From contig NZ_JAIOSW010000149.1 in NCBI RefSeq assembly GCF_021107415.1, positions 1 to 64,000 of the forward strand: DNA of 64,000 bases. Direction: 5' to 3'. The notes under the pieces are model-generated. The model searched no databases. It was given only the letters and a program-made list of their open reading frames with translations, and was not told where the DNA came from. Positions 54,857 to 63,217 of this stretch are shown here, piece by piece (positions within the stretch are counted from its first letter, which is position 1; each line of letters starts with the position of its first letter). A program made the position numbers and the translations under genes. Source of the DNA: Desulfobacula sp. Lineage in GTDB: Bacteria > Desulfobacterota > Desulfobacteria > Desulfobacterales > Desulfobacteraceae.

Positions 54857-56782
54857 TTGGAAAAAAATATCATCTTAGGGACAGCAGGACACATTGACCA
54901 TGGAAAGACAAGCCTTGTCAAGGCGTTGACAGGGATTGAAACAGACCGGCTCAAAGAAGAAAAGGAAAGAGGAATTACCATTGAACTGGGATTTGCCTTA
55001 CTTGATCTTCCCAATGGGCAGCATATCGGCATCGTGGATATGCCGGGCCATGAAAAATTTGTTAAAAATATGGTAGCCGGTTCCAGTGGAATTGATGTGG
55101 TCACAATGGTAATTGCAGCAGATGAGGGTGTTATGCCCCAGACCAGGGAACATATGGAGATCTGCAATCTCATGGGGATTGAACATGGCATAATTGCCCT
55201 GACCAAAATAGACATGGTGGATGAAGATCTCTTAGAGCTTGCCCTTGAAGATATCAATGATTTTGTACAGGGCACTTTTCTTGAAGACAAGCCGATTTGT
55301 CCTGTTTCATCTGTTACAAATGAAGGGCTTGATGAATTTATTAAAACCCTTGAAACCGTTTGCACCCTTCTTCCTGCAAGAAAATTTTCCTCTATTTTCA
55401 GACTGCCGGTGGACCGGGTCTTTTCAATGAAAGGGTTTGGCACGGTGATTACGGGAACCCTGACGTCTGGCAGTATCAATGTCGGGAATGAGATCATGGT
55501 TTATCCCAAAAAAATTGTCTCTAAAGTAAGGGGAATCCAGGTTCACAGTTCAGGTGTTGATACGGCAGGTCCGGGCACAAGAACCGCCATTAATTTCCAG
55601 GGGCTTGACAAGGAATCCGTAAACCGCGGCGATATATTGTCCACACCTGACACCTTGATTGAAAGCTATATGGTGGATGCCCATTTCCTTTATTTAAAAA
55701 GCAATGGAAAGCCGGCTAAAAACAGAACCAGAATAAGATTTCATTCCGGGACCAGTGAAATACTGGGATATCTGATACTGCTTGACAGAGAAGAATTGTT
55801 GCCCGGAGACGAGGCCTGTGTTCAGTTCCGGCTTGAATCGCCTGTCTGCTGTATCAAGGATGACAGGTATGTAATTCGAAGTTATTCACCCATAAAAACC
55901 ATTGGCGGCGGTGCCATATTAAATCCAGCCTCCCAAAAACACAAACTGTTTGATCAAAATGTCATTCAGGGACTTACAAATCTGTTACTGGATGATAATG
56001 AACAAACCATTTCATTCTTTCTATCCTTAAAAGGATACCAGGGATTGTCCTTTTCAAAACTTCGTGTCATGACCAATCTTGCGGACAAAAAACTGACGGC
56101 AAGTTTGCAGAAAATGCTTGCCAGACAAGAGGTTGTCCAGATTGATAAAGAAAAACAAATTTATGTTAACGGTTCTTTCTTTGATGACTTTAAAGAAAAA
56201 ATTATCCAAAAACTAAACGCCTTTCATGCCGACAATCCGTTAAAGGACGGCATGCCGACCCAGGAGCTTAAATCCAAGTTCCAGTATATTGATGATGCAA
56301 AGTTTTTTAATATTCTTTTTACAAAACTATCTAAAGAAAACCTCATTGTTCTGGATAAAAATATTGTAAAATTATCTACCCATGAAGTGGCGCTCCAGGT
56401 GGATCAGCATGAAGTCAAAGAAAAAATCAAAAAAATCTATCAAACATCCGGGTTGACACCACCGTTTTTCAGAACTATCTGCCAGGATCTTGATATTGAT
56501 AAAAAAAATGCCACAGATGTTCTCCATATGCTGATCAATGAGAAATCCATTGTTAAAACGAAAGATGATCTCTACTTTGCTGCCGGGGAAATTAAAAAGC
56601 TTGAGCAAAAGCTGATCGCATTCTTGAAAGAAAATGAATCCATCACCACACCTGAATTTAAAGACATGACCGCTGTGTCCAGAAAGTTTGTCATCCCCTT
56701 AATTGAATACTTTGACTCCATAAACCTGACCATCCGGGTGGAAGACACAAGACAGTTAAGAAGGAAAACCGAAATTCCGTAA
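54857..56782 (+). CDS. selB: Selenocysteine-specific translation elongation factor
   Basis: About 641 aa from the TTG at 54857, which begins EKNIILGTAGHIDHGKTSLVKALTG; the longer frame overlaps the preceding small gene. The GTPase motifs are GHIDHGKT, DMPGHEKF and TKIDMVD; the RGITIELGFA switch is SelB-specific. Domains II/III follow, then winged-helix repeats at the C-terminus (from about residue 400) that bind the SECIS hairpin. It shows that the organism decodes UGA as selenocysteine. selA and selC are not in the window. Confidence 0.94.
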   Translation: MEKNIILGTAGHIDHGKTSLVKALTGIETDRLKEEKERGITIELGFALLDLPNGQHIGIVDMPGHEKFVKNMVAGSSGIDVVTMVIAADEGVMPQTREHMEICNLMGIEHGIIALTKIDMVDEDLLELALEDINDFVQGTFLEDKPICPVSSVTNEGLDEFIKTLETVCTLLPARKFSSIFRLPVDRVFSMKGFGTVITGTLTSGSINVGNEIMVYPKKIVSKVRGIQVHSSGVDTAGPGTRTAINFQGLDKESVNRGDILSTPDTLIESYMVDAHFLYLKSNGKPAKNRTRIRFHSGTSEILGYLILLDREELLPGDEACVQFRLESPVCCIKDDRYVIRSYSPIKTIGGGAILNPASQKHKLFDQNVIQGLTNLLLDDNEQTISFFLSLKGYQGLSFSKLRVMTNLADKKLTASLQKMLARQEVVQIDKEKQIYVNGSFFDDFKEKIIQKLNAFHADNPLKDGMPTQELKSKFQYIDDAKFFNILFTKLSKENLIVLDKNIVKLSTHEVALQVDQHEVKEKIKKIYQTSGLTPPFFRTICQDLDIDKKNATDVLHMLINEKSIVKTKDDLYFAAGEIKKLEQKLIAFLKENESITTPEFKDMTAVSRKFVIPLIEYFDSINLTIRVEDTRQLRRKTEIP

Positions 56783-56799
56783 AATTAAGTACGTATAGA

Positions 56800-57012
56800 T
56801 TATCCCTGCTTGTTGTTGAGAACAGACCCTAAAAAACTTATCTTCCGGTAAAAGAGATACGGCTTTTTACATATCTTTTTTGATGTTCTTTCGCCTTCTA
56901 CAGCCAAAATATTGGCATCCATCATGGATTCTGGGTATTCAGGTGTCTGCCAGTCGTTTTTAAGTTTTATCCGCTGGGGTTCCCCAGTTAAGGTGGTTGC
57001 AACTTTTATCCC
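56800..57012 (-). pseudogene. Possible gene remnant overlapping the AraC-type gene's end
   Basis: A 70-codon open stretch in another frame reads like real protein (GEPQRIKLKNDWQTPEYPE, then MMDANILAVEGERTSKKI, then PYLFYRKISFLGS). It starts after a stop without a proper start codon. The AraC-type protein ends in an unusual tail inside this stretch, as if the two genes were joined by a deletion. Family not recognised. Confidence 0.35.
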
Positions 57013-57811
57013 CTAAATAGGATTTTTCTAATTCTTTTTTTCTATAGGAAGAGGGATTGATTCCCTCATACTTCTTAAATGTCCTTGAAAAATAAGATAC
57101 ATCATTGAAGCCAACAGAATAACAGGCCTGAGAAATATTGATTTCCGGAAACTTCAAAAGCTTCTTAGCAGCTTCCAGCCGCTTAATATTCAAGTAATCT
57201 TTGAAGGTATGCCCGGTTGCCAGTTTAAAAATCCTGCTAAAATGGAATCTACTCAATCCGGTCACCTTGGCAATATCATCAAGGGTAATGCAGATCATGT
57301 AATTAGAGTCAATATAAGCTATTGATTTATTGATTCGTATGCTATCTTTTTTAAAGCTCCCATCCTGCGGAGGTTGCATCTCCAAAAAAGGGTCCCATAA
57401 ATATTTTTTTAATTTTTCATACAGAATATTCACAAAAAAACTTTTTAAACCAGAATGCCGTGTAATAATTTTGACAAATTTTTCCTTTTCAATGGTAAAG
57501 CATTCAACATGCTCGGTGGTCAGTTCGTCAAATAATGCAACCCCACTATTAAATATGGATTCAACCCCAAAATAATCGCCTTGGCATATGGAACCTTTTC
57601 GGACCATAAATCCATTTTCCGTGGCGGATAATAAATCAATATTACCCGAACATATATATCCGATTTGATTAATTTTTTGATTTTTCTCTGTGATCAATAT
57701 GTAAGGCGGTATTGTTGTATGCCTGAATTCATTATTAATTATATTTTTAAGTATATCATCACCAAGAGTATTAAAAGGCGGATAATCCGTAATAACGTGC
57801 AGGATTTTCAT
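56960..57811 (-). CDS. AraC-family regulator with N-terminal cyclic-nucleotide-binding-like domain
   Basis: 283 aa. Residues ~1-130 look like a cNMP-binding/Crp-type cupin (GYICSGNIDLLSATENGFMVRKGSICQGDYFGVESIF). The AraC DNA-binding domain spans about 165-265 (TLDDIAKVTGLSRFHFSRIFKLATGHTFKDYL and QACYSVGFNDVSYFSRTFKKYEGINPSSYRK). The last ~20 residues are an atypical tail. The ribosome site GGGGGAGGGGGG sits right after a leader terminator, and a cobalamin riboswitch lies further up, so expression should respond to B12. Confidence 0.9.
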   Translation of the reverse strand: MKILHVITDYPPFNTLGDDILKNIINNEFRHTTIPPYILITEKNQKINQIGYICSGNIDLLSATENGFMVRKGSICQGDYFGVESIFNSGVALFDELTTEHVECFTIEKEKFVKIITRHSGLKSFFVNILYEKLKKYLWDPFLEMQPPQDGSFKKDSIRINKSIAYIDSNYMICITLDDIAKVTGLSRFHFSRIFKLATGHTFKDYLNIKRLEAAKKLLKFPEINISQACYSVGFNDVSYFSRTFKKYEGINPSSYRKKELEKSYLGDKSCNHLNWGTPADKT

Positions 57812-57835
57812 ATGCCCCCCTCCCCCAAAAAAAAA

Positions 57836-57862
57836 GCCCGGGCAAAATAATATTGCCTGGAC
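57836..57862 (-). terminator. Intrinsic terminator between the B12 riboswitch and the AraC-type gene
   Basis: On the minus strand GTCCAGGCAA pairs with TTGCCCGGGC around one mismatch and one wobble, followed by nine T (57827-57835). It is placed to act as the expression platform of the riboswitch. Confidence 0.8.
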
Positions 57863-57921
57863 TTCCGTTTTTAATCCACTTATATTGATTTAATGATCGC
57901 TTCCCTATGATCATCAACTCA

Positions 57922-58083
57922 TACAGGCTGGTCTTCTGACTTCCGGATCCTATTACTTACTGCGCCTTCCCATTTTAAAAAAAATAGTGACATTATTACA
58001 GCGTTCATCCCCGGTTACAGCGGCGGGTCCGTCATTGCATTTAACAATGTTCCCATTATCTCAAATACTTGAGTACCTGTAAT
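57922..58083 (-). ncRNA. Cobalamin riboswitch
   Basis: On the minus strand the conserved parts appear in order: ACAGG (P1), ATAATGGGAA, GACGGACCCGCCGCTGTAA (cf. CCCGCxACTGT), CACTAT, ATGGGAAGG, and the B12-box-like AAGTCAGAAGACCAGCCTGT closing P1 with CCTGT. Length and order match the AdoCbl class. Downstream are a terminator and the AraC-type gene, implying that B12 represses that gene. Confidence 0.88.
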
Positions 58084-58212
58084 CCATATTTTAGAATGAA
58101 ACATAGAGATTATTTCGTAAAATGTCAATAGAAGGAAAAAAAACGATACGATACGAATTTTTCTATCTTTTCAAGTGCTTATACTAATAATTTCATCTAT
58201 TTAGGCATTCGC

Positions 58213-58247
58213 GCAAAAAAATCCAAATTTTTAGCAAAAAAGTCCAA
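58213..58247. repeat. Direct repeat upstream of flp
   Basis: GCAAAAAAATCCAA and GCAAAAAAGTCCAA are 21 bases apart (two helical turns), about 85-119 bases before the flp start. This geometry fits two activator binding sites on one face of DNA. Confidence 0.4.
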
Positions 58248-58331
58248 GCATTAATAATTCAGATCCGGTATTACAAGGAAAAGAAAGAGTAATTTGAAGA
58301 GAGCTATGAACTATTTTAGGTAAGCATAAAA

Positions 58332-58526
58332 ATGAAACAATTTCTAAAATCGCTTTGGCAGGATGAGTCCGGGGCAACTGCAATAGAGTACAGTTTGATT
58401 GCTGGTATCATGGCAGCGGTGATTGTAACCGGACTAACGGCTTTCAGTGAGAAACTGAGTGACCTTTTTACCGCACTTGCCGATAAGCTTGAATCCGTTA
58501 CAACCAAACTTGGTGAGACCGAATAA
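58332..58526 (+). CDS. flp: Flp/Fap pilin
   Basis: 64 aa major pilin of a Tad (tight adherence) type IVb pilus. The leader is cut at the glycine of SGATAIEYSLIAG; the Flp motif with E-Y pair starts the hydrophobic helix, and the tail is short and mildly acidic. First gene of the tad operon and the only separate pilin gene seen here. AGG precedes the ATG. Confidence 0.92.
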   Translation: MKQFLKSLWQDESGATAIEYSLIAGIMAAVIVTGLTAFSEKLSDLFTALADKLESVTTKLGETE

Positions 58527-58532
58527 ATATAT

Positions 58533-59039
58533 ATGGCACAGGTTATTGCCATATCAGCCGGGTTATTACTGTGTGCAGCTTTGTACACAGATCTGTTGTT
58601 CAGAAAAATTCCCAATTTTTTGACTATATCCTTTGTCTGTGTTGGTTTTTTACTTAACATGACAATATTCGGCATGTTACAGGGCGGAATCATAGCCTTT
58701 AAAGGTTTTGCAACAGGTCTTTGCATTTTTATGGTTCCTTATATCCTGGGGTATACCGGCGGGGGGGATGTCAAACTTTTCGGGGCTATTGGTGCAATTT
58801 TAGGGGCTTATGCAATTCTCTGGATTTTTTTATATTCTGCAATTTTCGGAGGTATTATTTCGCTATTGCGGATTTTACAAATAAAAAAGATAAGCCTTGT
58901 CCCCGTGGCCATGAGATCTTTAATGTTCCTGCCCGCCAATGGAAAACAAGTATCAATACCTTCATCCAATACAATTGCCTATACATGTCCTATCGTATTT
59001 GGATATATGACTTATTGTGTTCTGGGAGGCTGTGTTTGA
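58533..59039 (+). CDS. cpaA: Prepilin peptidase, CpaA/TadV type
   Basis: 168 aa A24-family membrane aspartic protease that processes Flp and the pseudopilins. The first catalytic Asp is in YTDLLFRKIPNFLT near residue 20, the second in GGGDVKLFGAIG near 75-86; about four membrane helices. It is followed by tadE with a 4-base overlap. Confidence 0.92.
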   Translation: MAQVIAISAGLLLCAALYTDLLFRKIPNFLTISFVCVGFLLNMTIFGMLQGGIIAFKGFATGLCIFMVPYILGYTGGGDVKLFGAIGAILGAYAILWIFLYSAIFGGIISLLRILQIKKISLVPVAMRSLMFLPANGKQVSIPSSNTIAYTCPIVFGYMTYCVLGGCV

Positions 59040-59475
59040 GCATTAATAATAACAAAGGTGCGGCAGCTGTTGAGTTTGCCATTTTATTACCCGTCTGGCT
59101 GATTTTTTTTTTGCATTTCTGGACTATGGCTGGTACCTGACAAATCTTGTTGTTTTGGAAAATGCCGTTGCAACTGGTGCCAGGACCGGTGTTAAAGTAA
59201 AATATTGGATCGATTCCGGCGATGATGAATTTCAGGATCCCAGAGAGATTGCAAAGGAAATGGTTCAAGAATACTTCTGGCTCAATAAATTGGAAAAAAA
59301 AGATATAGAAGTGAACTGCAAGGATTCAGAAAAAAATACAGTTGATGTGGATGAAGACTACCAATACCTTGAGGTTATAGTTAAGGACTTTGTTTATAAC
59401 CCCTTAACCGGATATTTGCCGAAAGCCATGATTCCTCAAAAAATCGGTGCCTTTTCCCTGATGTCATTTCCCTGA
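59036..59475 (+). pseudogene. tadE: TadE-type pseudopilin, frameshifted in a T10 tract
   Basis: The TTG at 59036 has GGGAGG 7 bases upstream and starts INNNKGAAAVEFAILLPVWLI, a TadE leader. The frame then breaks at a run of ten T (59103-59112). One extra T restores FLDYGWYLTNLVVLENAVATGARTG and the rest to the stop at 59475, giving about 146 aa. TadE is a minor pseudopilin of the Tad machine. A sequencing slip or phase/slippage switch is as likely as real loss. Confidence 0.75.
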
Positions 59476-59508
59476 TTTTTATGATACCCGATAAAGAGGT
59501 AATATCTC

Positions 59509-60606
59509 ATGTTTAATGCAAAAACAATTATTGCAATTTTGTTTTCATTGTTTATGGGGATACTGGCAGTTTTAGGGTACTCTGTGTTCACCCGGCAGAA
59601 GCCAGTCCCGCAGCCGGTTTCCAAAGAAGAAAGACAAGCTGTAAAAGAAACAAAACAGGTGGAGCCTGTTCCTGAAATATTTTCCGATTCCATTCCCAAA
59701 GGCAAACGAATTGTTTCCATCAAGGTTGATGAAGTCTCAGGTGCCACCCGGGTGCTTGAAAAAAATGACCGTGTTGATGTAATTGCCGTGACCGATCTCA
59801 ACGGCACCATGGGTGGGAAAATTGCAAGAGCTGTTCTTCAGAATGTCATAATTTTTGATATTGAAGATGCCTATTTTAAGAAAGAATTAACCGACAGAAT
59901 AACAAAAAAGAAAAAAAACTGGACACTTCAACTTCTGGTCAGTCTGGATCAGGCTGTTTTGTTGTCATCTGTGGATGAAGCAGCAATGCTTCGACTTGTT
60001 TTACGGAACCAGGATGATACTGATCTTCAGACAGCGGGGTCAATAATTTATACATCTGAAACCGGCACTATAAGGGAAGGGGAGCCGGACTCTGACCCGG
60101 CTGTACGGATTCTGCCAGGCATGCGGGCAATCAGCCTTAATGTCAACAATAAAGATAGTATCTGCGGAAAATTAAACCCGGGCGACAAAGTGGATGTTAT
60201 CATGTCTTTTAAAGTGGCTCGTTTTTCAACAAACGAGGGGAATATGGCAGTTGGAACAAAAGGTGAGGTGTTTAATTCCAGGAAATCATCCAAAATTCTG
60301 CTGCAGAATGTAATGGTTATTTCAACTGACCCGCAATCGGGTCATGCCGTAAAAAAAACAAAGCCTGTCTCCAGGGTTACCCTGATGGTATCTCCAAAGG
60401 ACGCTGAAAAAATAGCAGTAATTACAGATGCCTCTAACAGTGCTGTCATACGACTGATTTTAAGAAACCCCGGGGATAATAAAAAAGTTGCAACCAGTGG
60501 GGAAATTTTCAGCGACCTGGTGCTGAAGGACAAGAAGTCCTATCGTATTATTAATATAGTCAAGGGTACTAAAGCCTATCCCAGAAAATTTTATGATGAT
60601 GAATGA
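59509..60606 (+). CDS. cpaB: Flp pilus assembly protein CpaB/RcpC
   Basis: 365 aa, single N-terminal membrane helix (IIAILFSLFMGILAVLGYSVF), then SAF-like periplasmic domains: SIKVDEVSGATRVLEKNDRVDVIAV and MRAISLNVNNKDSICGKLNPGDKVDVIMSF are paired repeats. It probably binds peptidoglycan or glycan near the secretin. AAAGAGG precedes the ATG. Confidence 0.9.
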   Translation: MFNAKTIIAILFSLFMGILAVLGYSVFTRQKPVPQPVSKEERQAVKETKQVEPVPEIFSDSIPKGKRIVSIKVDEVSGATRVLEKNDRVDVIAVTDLNGTMGGKIARAVLQNVIIFDIEDAYFKKELTDRITKKKKNWTLQLLVSLDQAVLLSSVDEAAMLRLVLRNQDDTDLQTAGSIIYTSETGTIREGEPDSDPAVRILPGMRAISLNVNNKDSICGKLNPGDKVDVIMSFKVARFSTNEGNMAVGTKGEVFNSRKSSKILLQNVMVISTDPQSGHAVKKTKPVSRVTLMVSPKDAEKIAVITDASNSAVIRLILRNPGDNKKVATSGEIFSDLVLKDKKSYRIINIVKGTKAYPRKFYDDE

Positions 60607-60621
60607 TTTAGGAGATATGGA

Positions 60622-62037
60622 TTGAAAAGACTGATGAAAATAACCGGCTTTGTCTGTATGGTATTATTTCTATGGCATGCTGCCTCGTGTACCTATGCCA
60701 GGGCTGGTGAAACCATATCCATAGAGGTGCATCATTCATATCTTCTGCAAACAGAAAAACCCATTATCAGGGCTTCTGTGGCAGATCCTAAAATTGCGGA
60801 TGTGACTATGCTGACACCGACCCAGATTCTGGTGGTGTCAAAGGCAAAAGTATCAGGATCAACAAGCCTGATTATCTGGTATGATGAAAAAACTATTATA
60901 GCATATGATATAATAGTTTATACAACCATACGACCATGGATTGTAACAGCAATCAAGGACAGGATCTCCACCATTGCCCCAAAGATAAAAATAGATATTA
61001 TAGGTGCAGGCGTGGCCCCGGAAGAAGAAACCATTCTTTTAAAAGGCAGCGTGGCAAGCCAGGAAGTTCTTAACCAGATTCTGACAATTGTGGAAAGTTT
61101 TAATATTAAATATTATAATTTGATTCGCTTAACAGGATCCCAGCAGGTCCAGCTCAAGGTGGTGATTGCTGAAATTTCAAAATCCGGTTTAAAACAGATG
61201 GGTCTCAATTTTTCACGGATGAGCCAAAACCTTGGAATCGGTCTTTTTAAAGGTCAGCCCAAGGGTACGGATACAACTCAAGAAAATGCATCAACTGTAC
61301 TGGTAACAGCCAGCGATAACCTCTCTACCCCTTTTGGCAATGCATTTCAAATTGCCTTAACCGCAACAAAATACAACTGGCTTGCAATGATCAGTCTTTT
61401 AAAAGGCCAGGGACTTGCCCGCTCACTTGCCACACCCACGCTCGTAACCATGAACGGACAGGAGGCTGAATTCCAGGTGGGCGGCTCATTCCCGGTTCCG
61501 GTTCAGGGTGACAGCGGCAGCATCAGCATTCAAAATATCCCCTATGGCGTCATTCTGAAATTTACCCCGTATATTATTGACCGGGAAGTGATTACTCTGA
61601 AAGTTTCTCCTGAAGTCAGTTATCCTGATTTTTCCCTTGGAGTAACAGCAGGTGGCGCTACCGTGCCGGGGCTTGCTACACGAAAGGCCGATACCACCCT
61701 GCAGTTAAAGTCGGGTCAGACCTTTGCCATGGCAGGGCTTTTAAAGGAAAATTTTTATCAGACCGTAAACAAAATTCCTTTCCTAGGTGACATCCCCTTT
61801 ATTGGAACAGCCTTTACCAGCAAGGAGACCAATCACTCTGAAACTGAACTTCTGATCATGGTTACCCCAACCATAGTCAGGGCCATGGAAGAAGAAAAAG
61901 TTCCCGGCCTTCCAGGAAAAGAAATAAAAACTAAAATCAGTGACATAGATTTTTTTATTAAAAACAAATTTGAGGGTTCAGAAGAATCCGATGAAAAACA
62001 AGCTGTATTTAAAGGAAAAACAGGATTTATAAAATAG
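60622..62037 (+). CDS. cpaC: Tad secretin CpaC/RcpA
   Basis: 471 aa outer-membrane secretin. Signal peptide, then an N-terminal pilus-secretin domain (HHSYLLQTEKPIIRASVADPKIADV), a BON-like domain near 110-150, and the secretin core (SLATPTLVTMNGQEAEFQVGG.FPVP, FTPYI, TRKADTTLQLKSGQTFAMAGLL, ELLIMVTPTIV). The start is a TTG with AGGAG 8 bases ahead. Confidence 0.93.
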   Translation: MKRLMKITGFVCMVLFLWHAASCTYARAGETISIEVHHSYLLQTEKPIIRASVADPKIADVTMLTPTQILVVSKAKVSGSTSLIIWYDEKTIIAYDIIVYTTIRPWIVTAIKDRISTIAPKIKIDIIGAGVAPEEETILLKGSVASQEVLNQILTIVESFNIKYYNLIRLTGSQQVQLKVVIAEISKSGLKQMGLNFSRMSQNLGIGLFKGQPKGTDTTQENASTVLVTASDNLSTPFGNAFQIALTATKYNWLAMISLLKGQGLARSLATPTLVTMNGQEAEFQVGGSFPVPVQGDSGSISIQNIPYGVILKFTPYIIDREVITLKVSPEVSYPDFSLGVTAGGATVPGLATRKADTTLQLKSGQTFAMAGLLKENFYQTVNKIPFLGDIPFIGTAFTSKETNHSETELLIMVTPTIVRAMEEEKVPGLPGKEIKTKISDIDFFIKNKFEGSEESDEKQAVFKGKTGFIK

Positions 62038-62044
62038 GGTTATC

Positions 62045-63217
62045 ATGGAGCAAAACCTCACAGGTATCATTGTCAACACCAGCAAAAACTTTCAGAACAA
62101 AATCATCACAGGTCTTATTTCTTTTGTTGAGATCGTTAAAACCATTGAGACGTTATCAGATGGATATCAATACTTGAGAAATCACAAACCCGGCATGGTA
62201 TTTATGGACGTTACCACAAACGCTAAAGACTGCATGAAAATTGTCGGGCTCATGTTGAAAAAAGAGCCGGACACCATGGTTTTTCTGATTGATGACGGAA
62301 AAGACCCTGACATAATACTGGAAGGCTTCAGGACCGGGGCAACTGATTTTCTTATTCCCGGATTTACCGGAGCAGACGTGGCCGCGTGTGTGAAAAACGG
62401 TCTGAAGCGATCCTCCGGCATGGTACAGAAAGCTGAAGTATTCACGGTGTTCAGCCTTAAAGGCGGCCTTGGAGTGACAACCCTGGCCATAAATCTTGCA
62501 GACCATATTTATGATATTACAAAGGGGAAAATCCTGCTCCTGGACTTGAATCTGTTTATGGGGGATATAACAAGTTACCTTGACATTGTTCCGTCATTCA
62601 CCCCATATGATCTTGTCGGGGACATGGACAGGATGGATAAGCAATTGCTGTTTTCATCGCTTTTTCGCCATGATTGCGGATTTTTCGTTCTGACCACACC
62701 TGAAGAAATTAATGATTCGGACAGCATTTCGGGCCAGGATATTTTTGATATGATCTCACTGCTTAAAGGATATTTTGACTATATTGTGGTGGATAGTCCC
62801 CATGATTTTTCCGAACGGACTTTAAAATTATTGCCATGCACAGATCGCCTGCTGGTTATGGTACAGCAGAGTATCCCTTCGGCCAAAAGCGTTCAAAAAG
62901 TGATTGAATTCTTAAATGAAATTGATTTTAAGCCTGATGGCCTGAACATTGTTCTTAACCGGCATCTGAAAAAAAACGAATTTAAAATTGTAGACCTGGA
63001 ACGTATCTTAAGCGGGCAAATATCATTTGTCCTGGAAAATGATTATCCATTATTTATCCAGGCTGCCAACAAAGGTGCAACCCTGAACAGTGTTGCAAAA
63101 AACAGCAGGATCAATCAGCAGATCAATCAAATGGCTGCCGGTTTAACCGGCATAAAACCCGTGCCTGAAAAAAAATGGAAAAACCTGCTGTTTAAGAAAA
63201 AAAATGAAATTAAGTAA
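62045..63217 (+). CDS. cpaE: CpaE/TadZ-like ATPase
   Basis: 390 aa. The N-terminal ~120 residues are receiver-like but degenerate (FMDVTTNAKDC). The ParA/MinD-type ATPase starts near 135 with a deviant Walker A SLKGGLGVTTLAIN and continues with LLLDLNLFMGDI and VVDSPHDFSE. TadZ directs polar placement of the Tad machine. It overlaps cpaF by 14 bases. Confidence 0.9.
   Translation: MEQNLTGIIVNTSKNFQNKIITGLISFVEIVKTIETLSDGYQYLRNHKPGMVFMDVTTNAKDCMKIVGLMLKKEPDTMVFLIDDGKDPDIILEGFRTGATDFLIPGFTGADVAACVKNGLKRSSGMVQKAEVFTVFSLKGGLGVTTLAINLADHIYDITKGKILLLDLNLFMGDITSYLDIVPSFTPYDLVGDMDRMDKQLLFSSLFRHDCGFFVLTTPEEINDSDSISGQDIFDMISLLKGYFDYIVVDSPHDFSERTLKLLPCTDRLLVMVQQSIPSAKSVQKVIEFLNEIDFKPDGLNIVLNRHLKKNEFKIVDLERILSGQISFVLENDYPLFIQAANKGATLNSVAKNSRINQQINQMAAGLTGIKPVPEKKWKNLLFKKKNEIK

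Noticed and set aside
58721..59140. 139-codon plus-strand frame overlapping cpaA and tadE
   Set aside because: Only its last ~35 codons (from the TTG at 59036) are tadE; the earlier part is out of frame with the well-supported peptidase gene.
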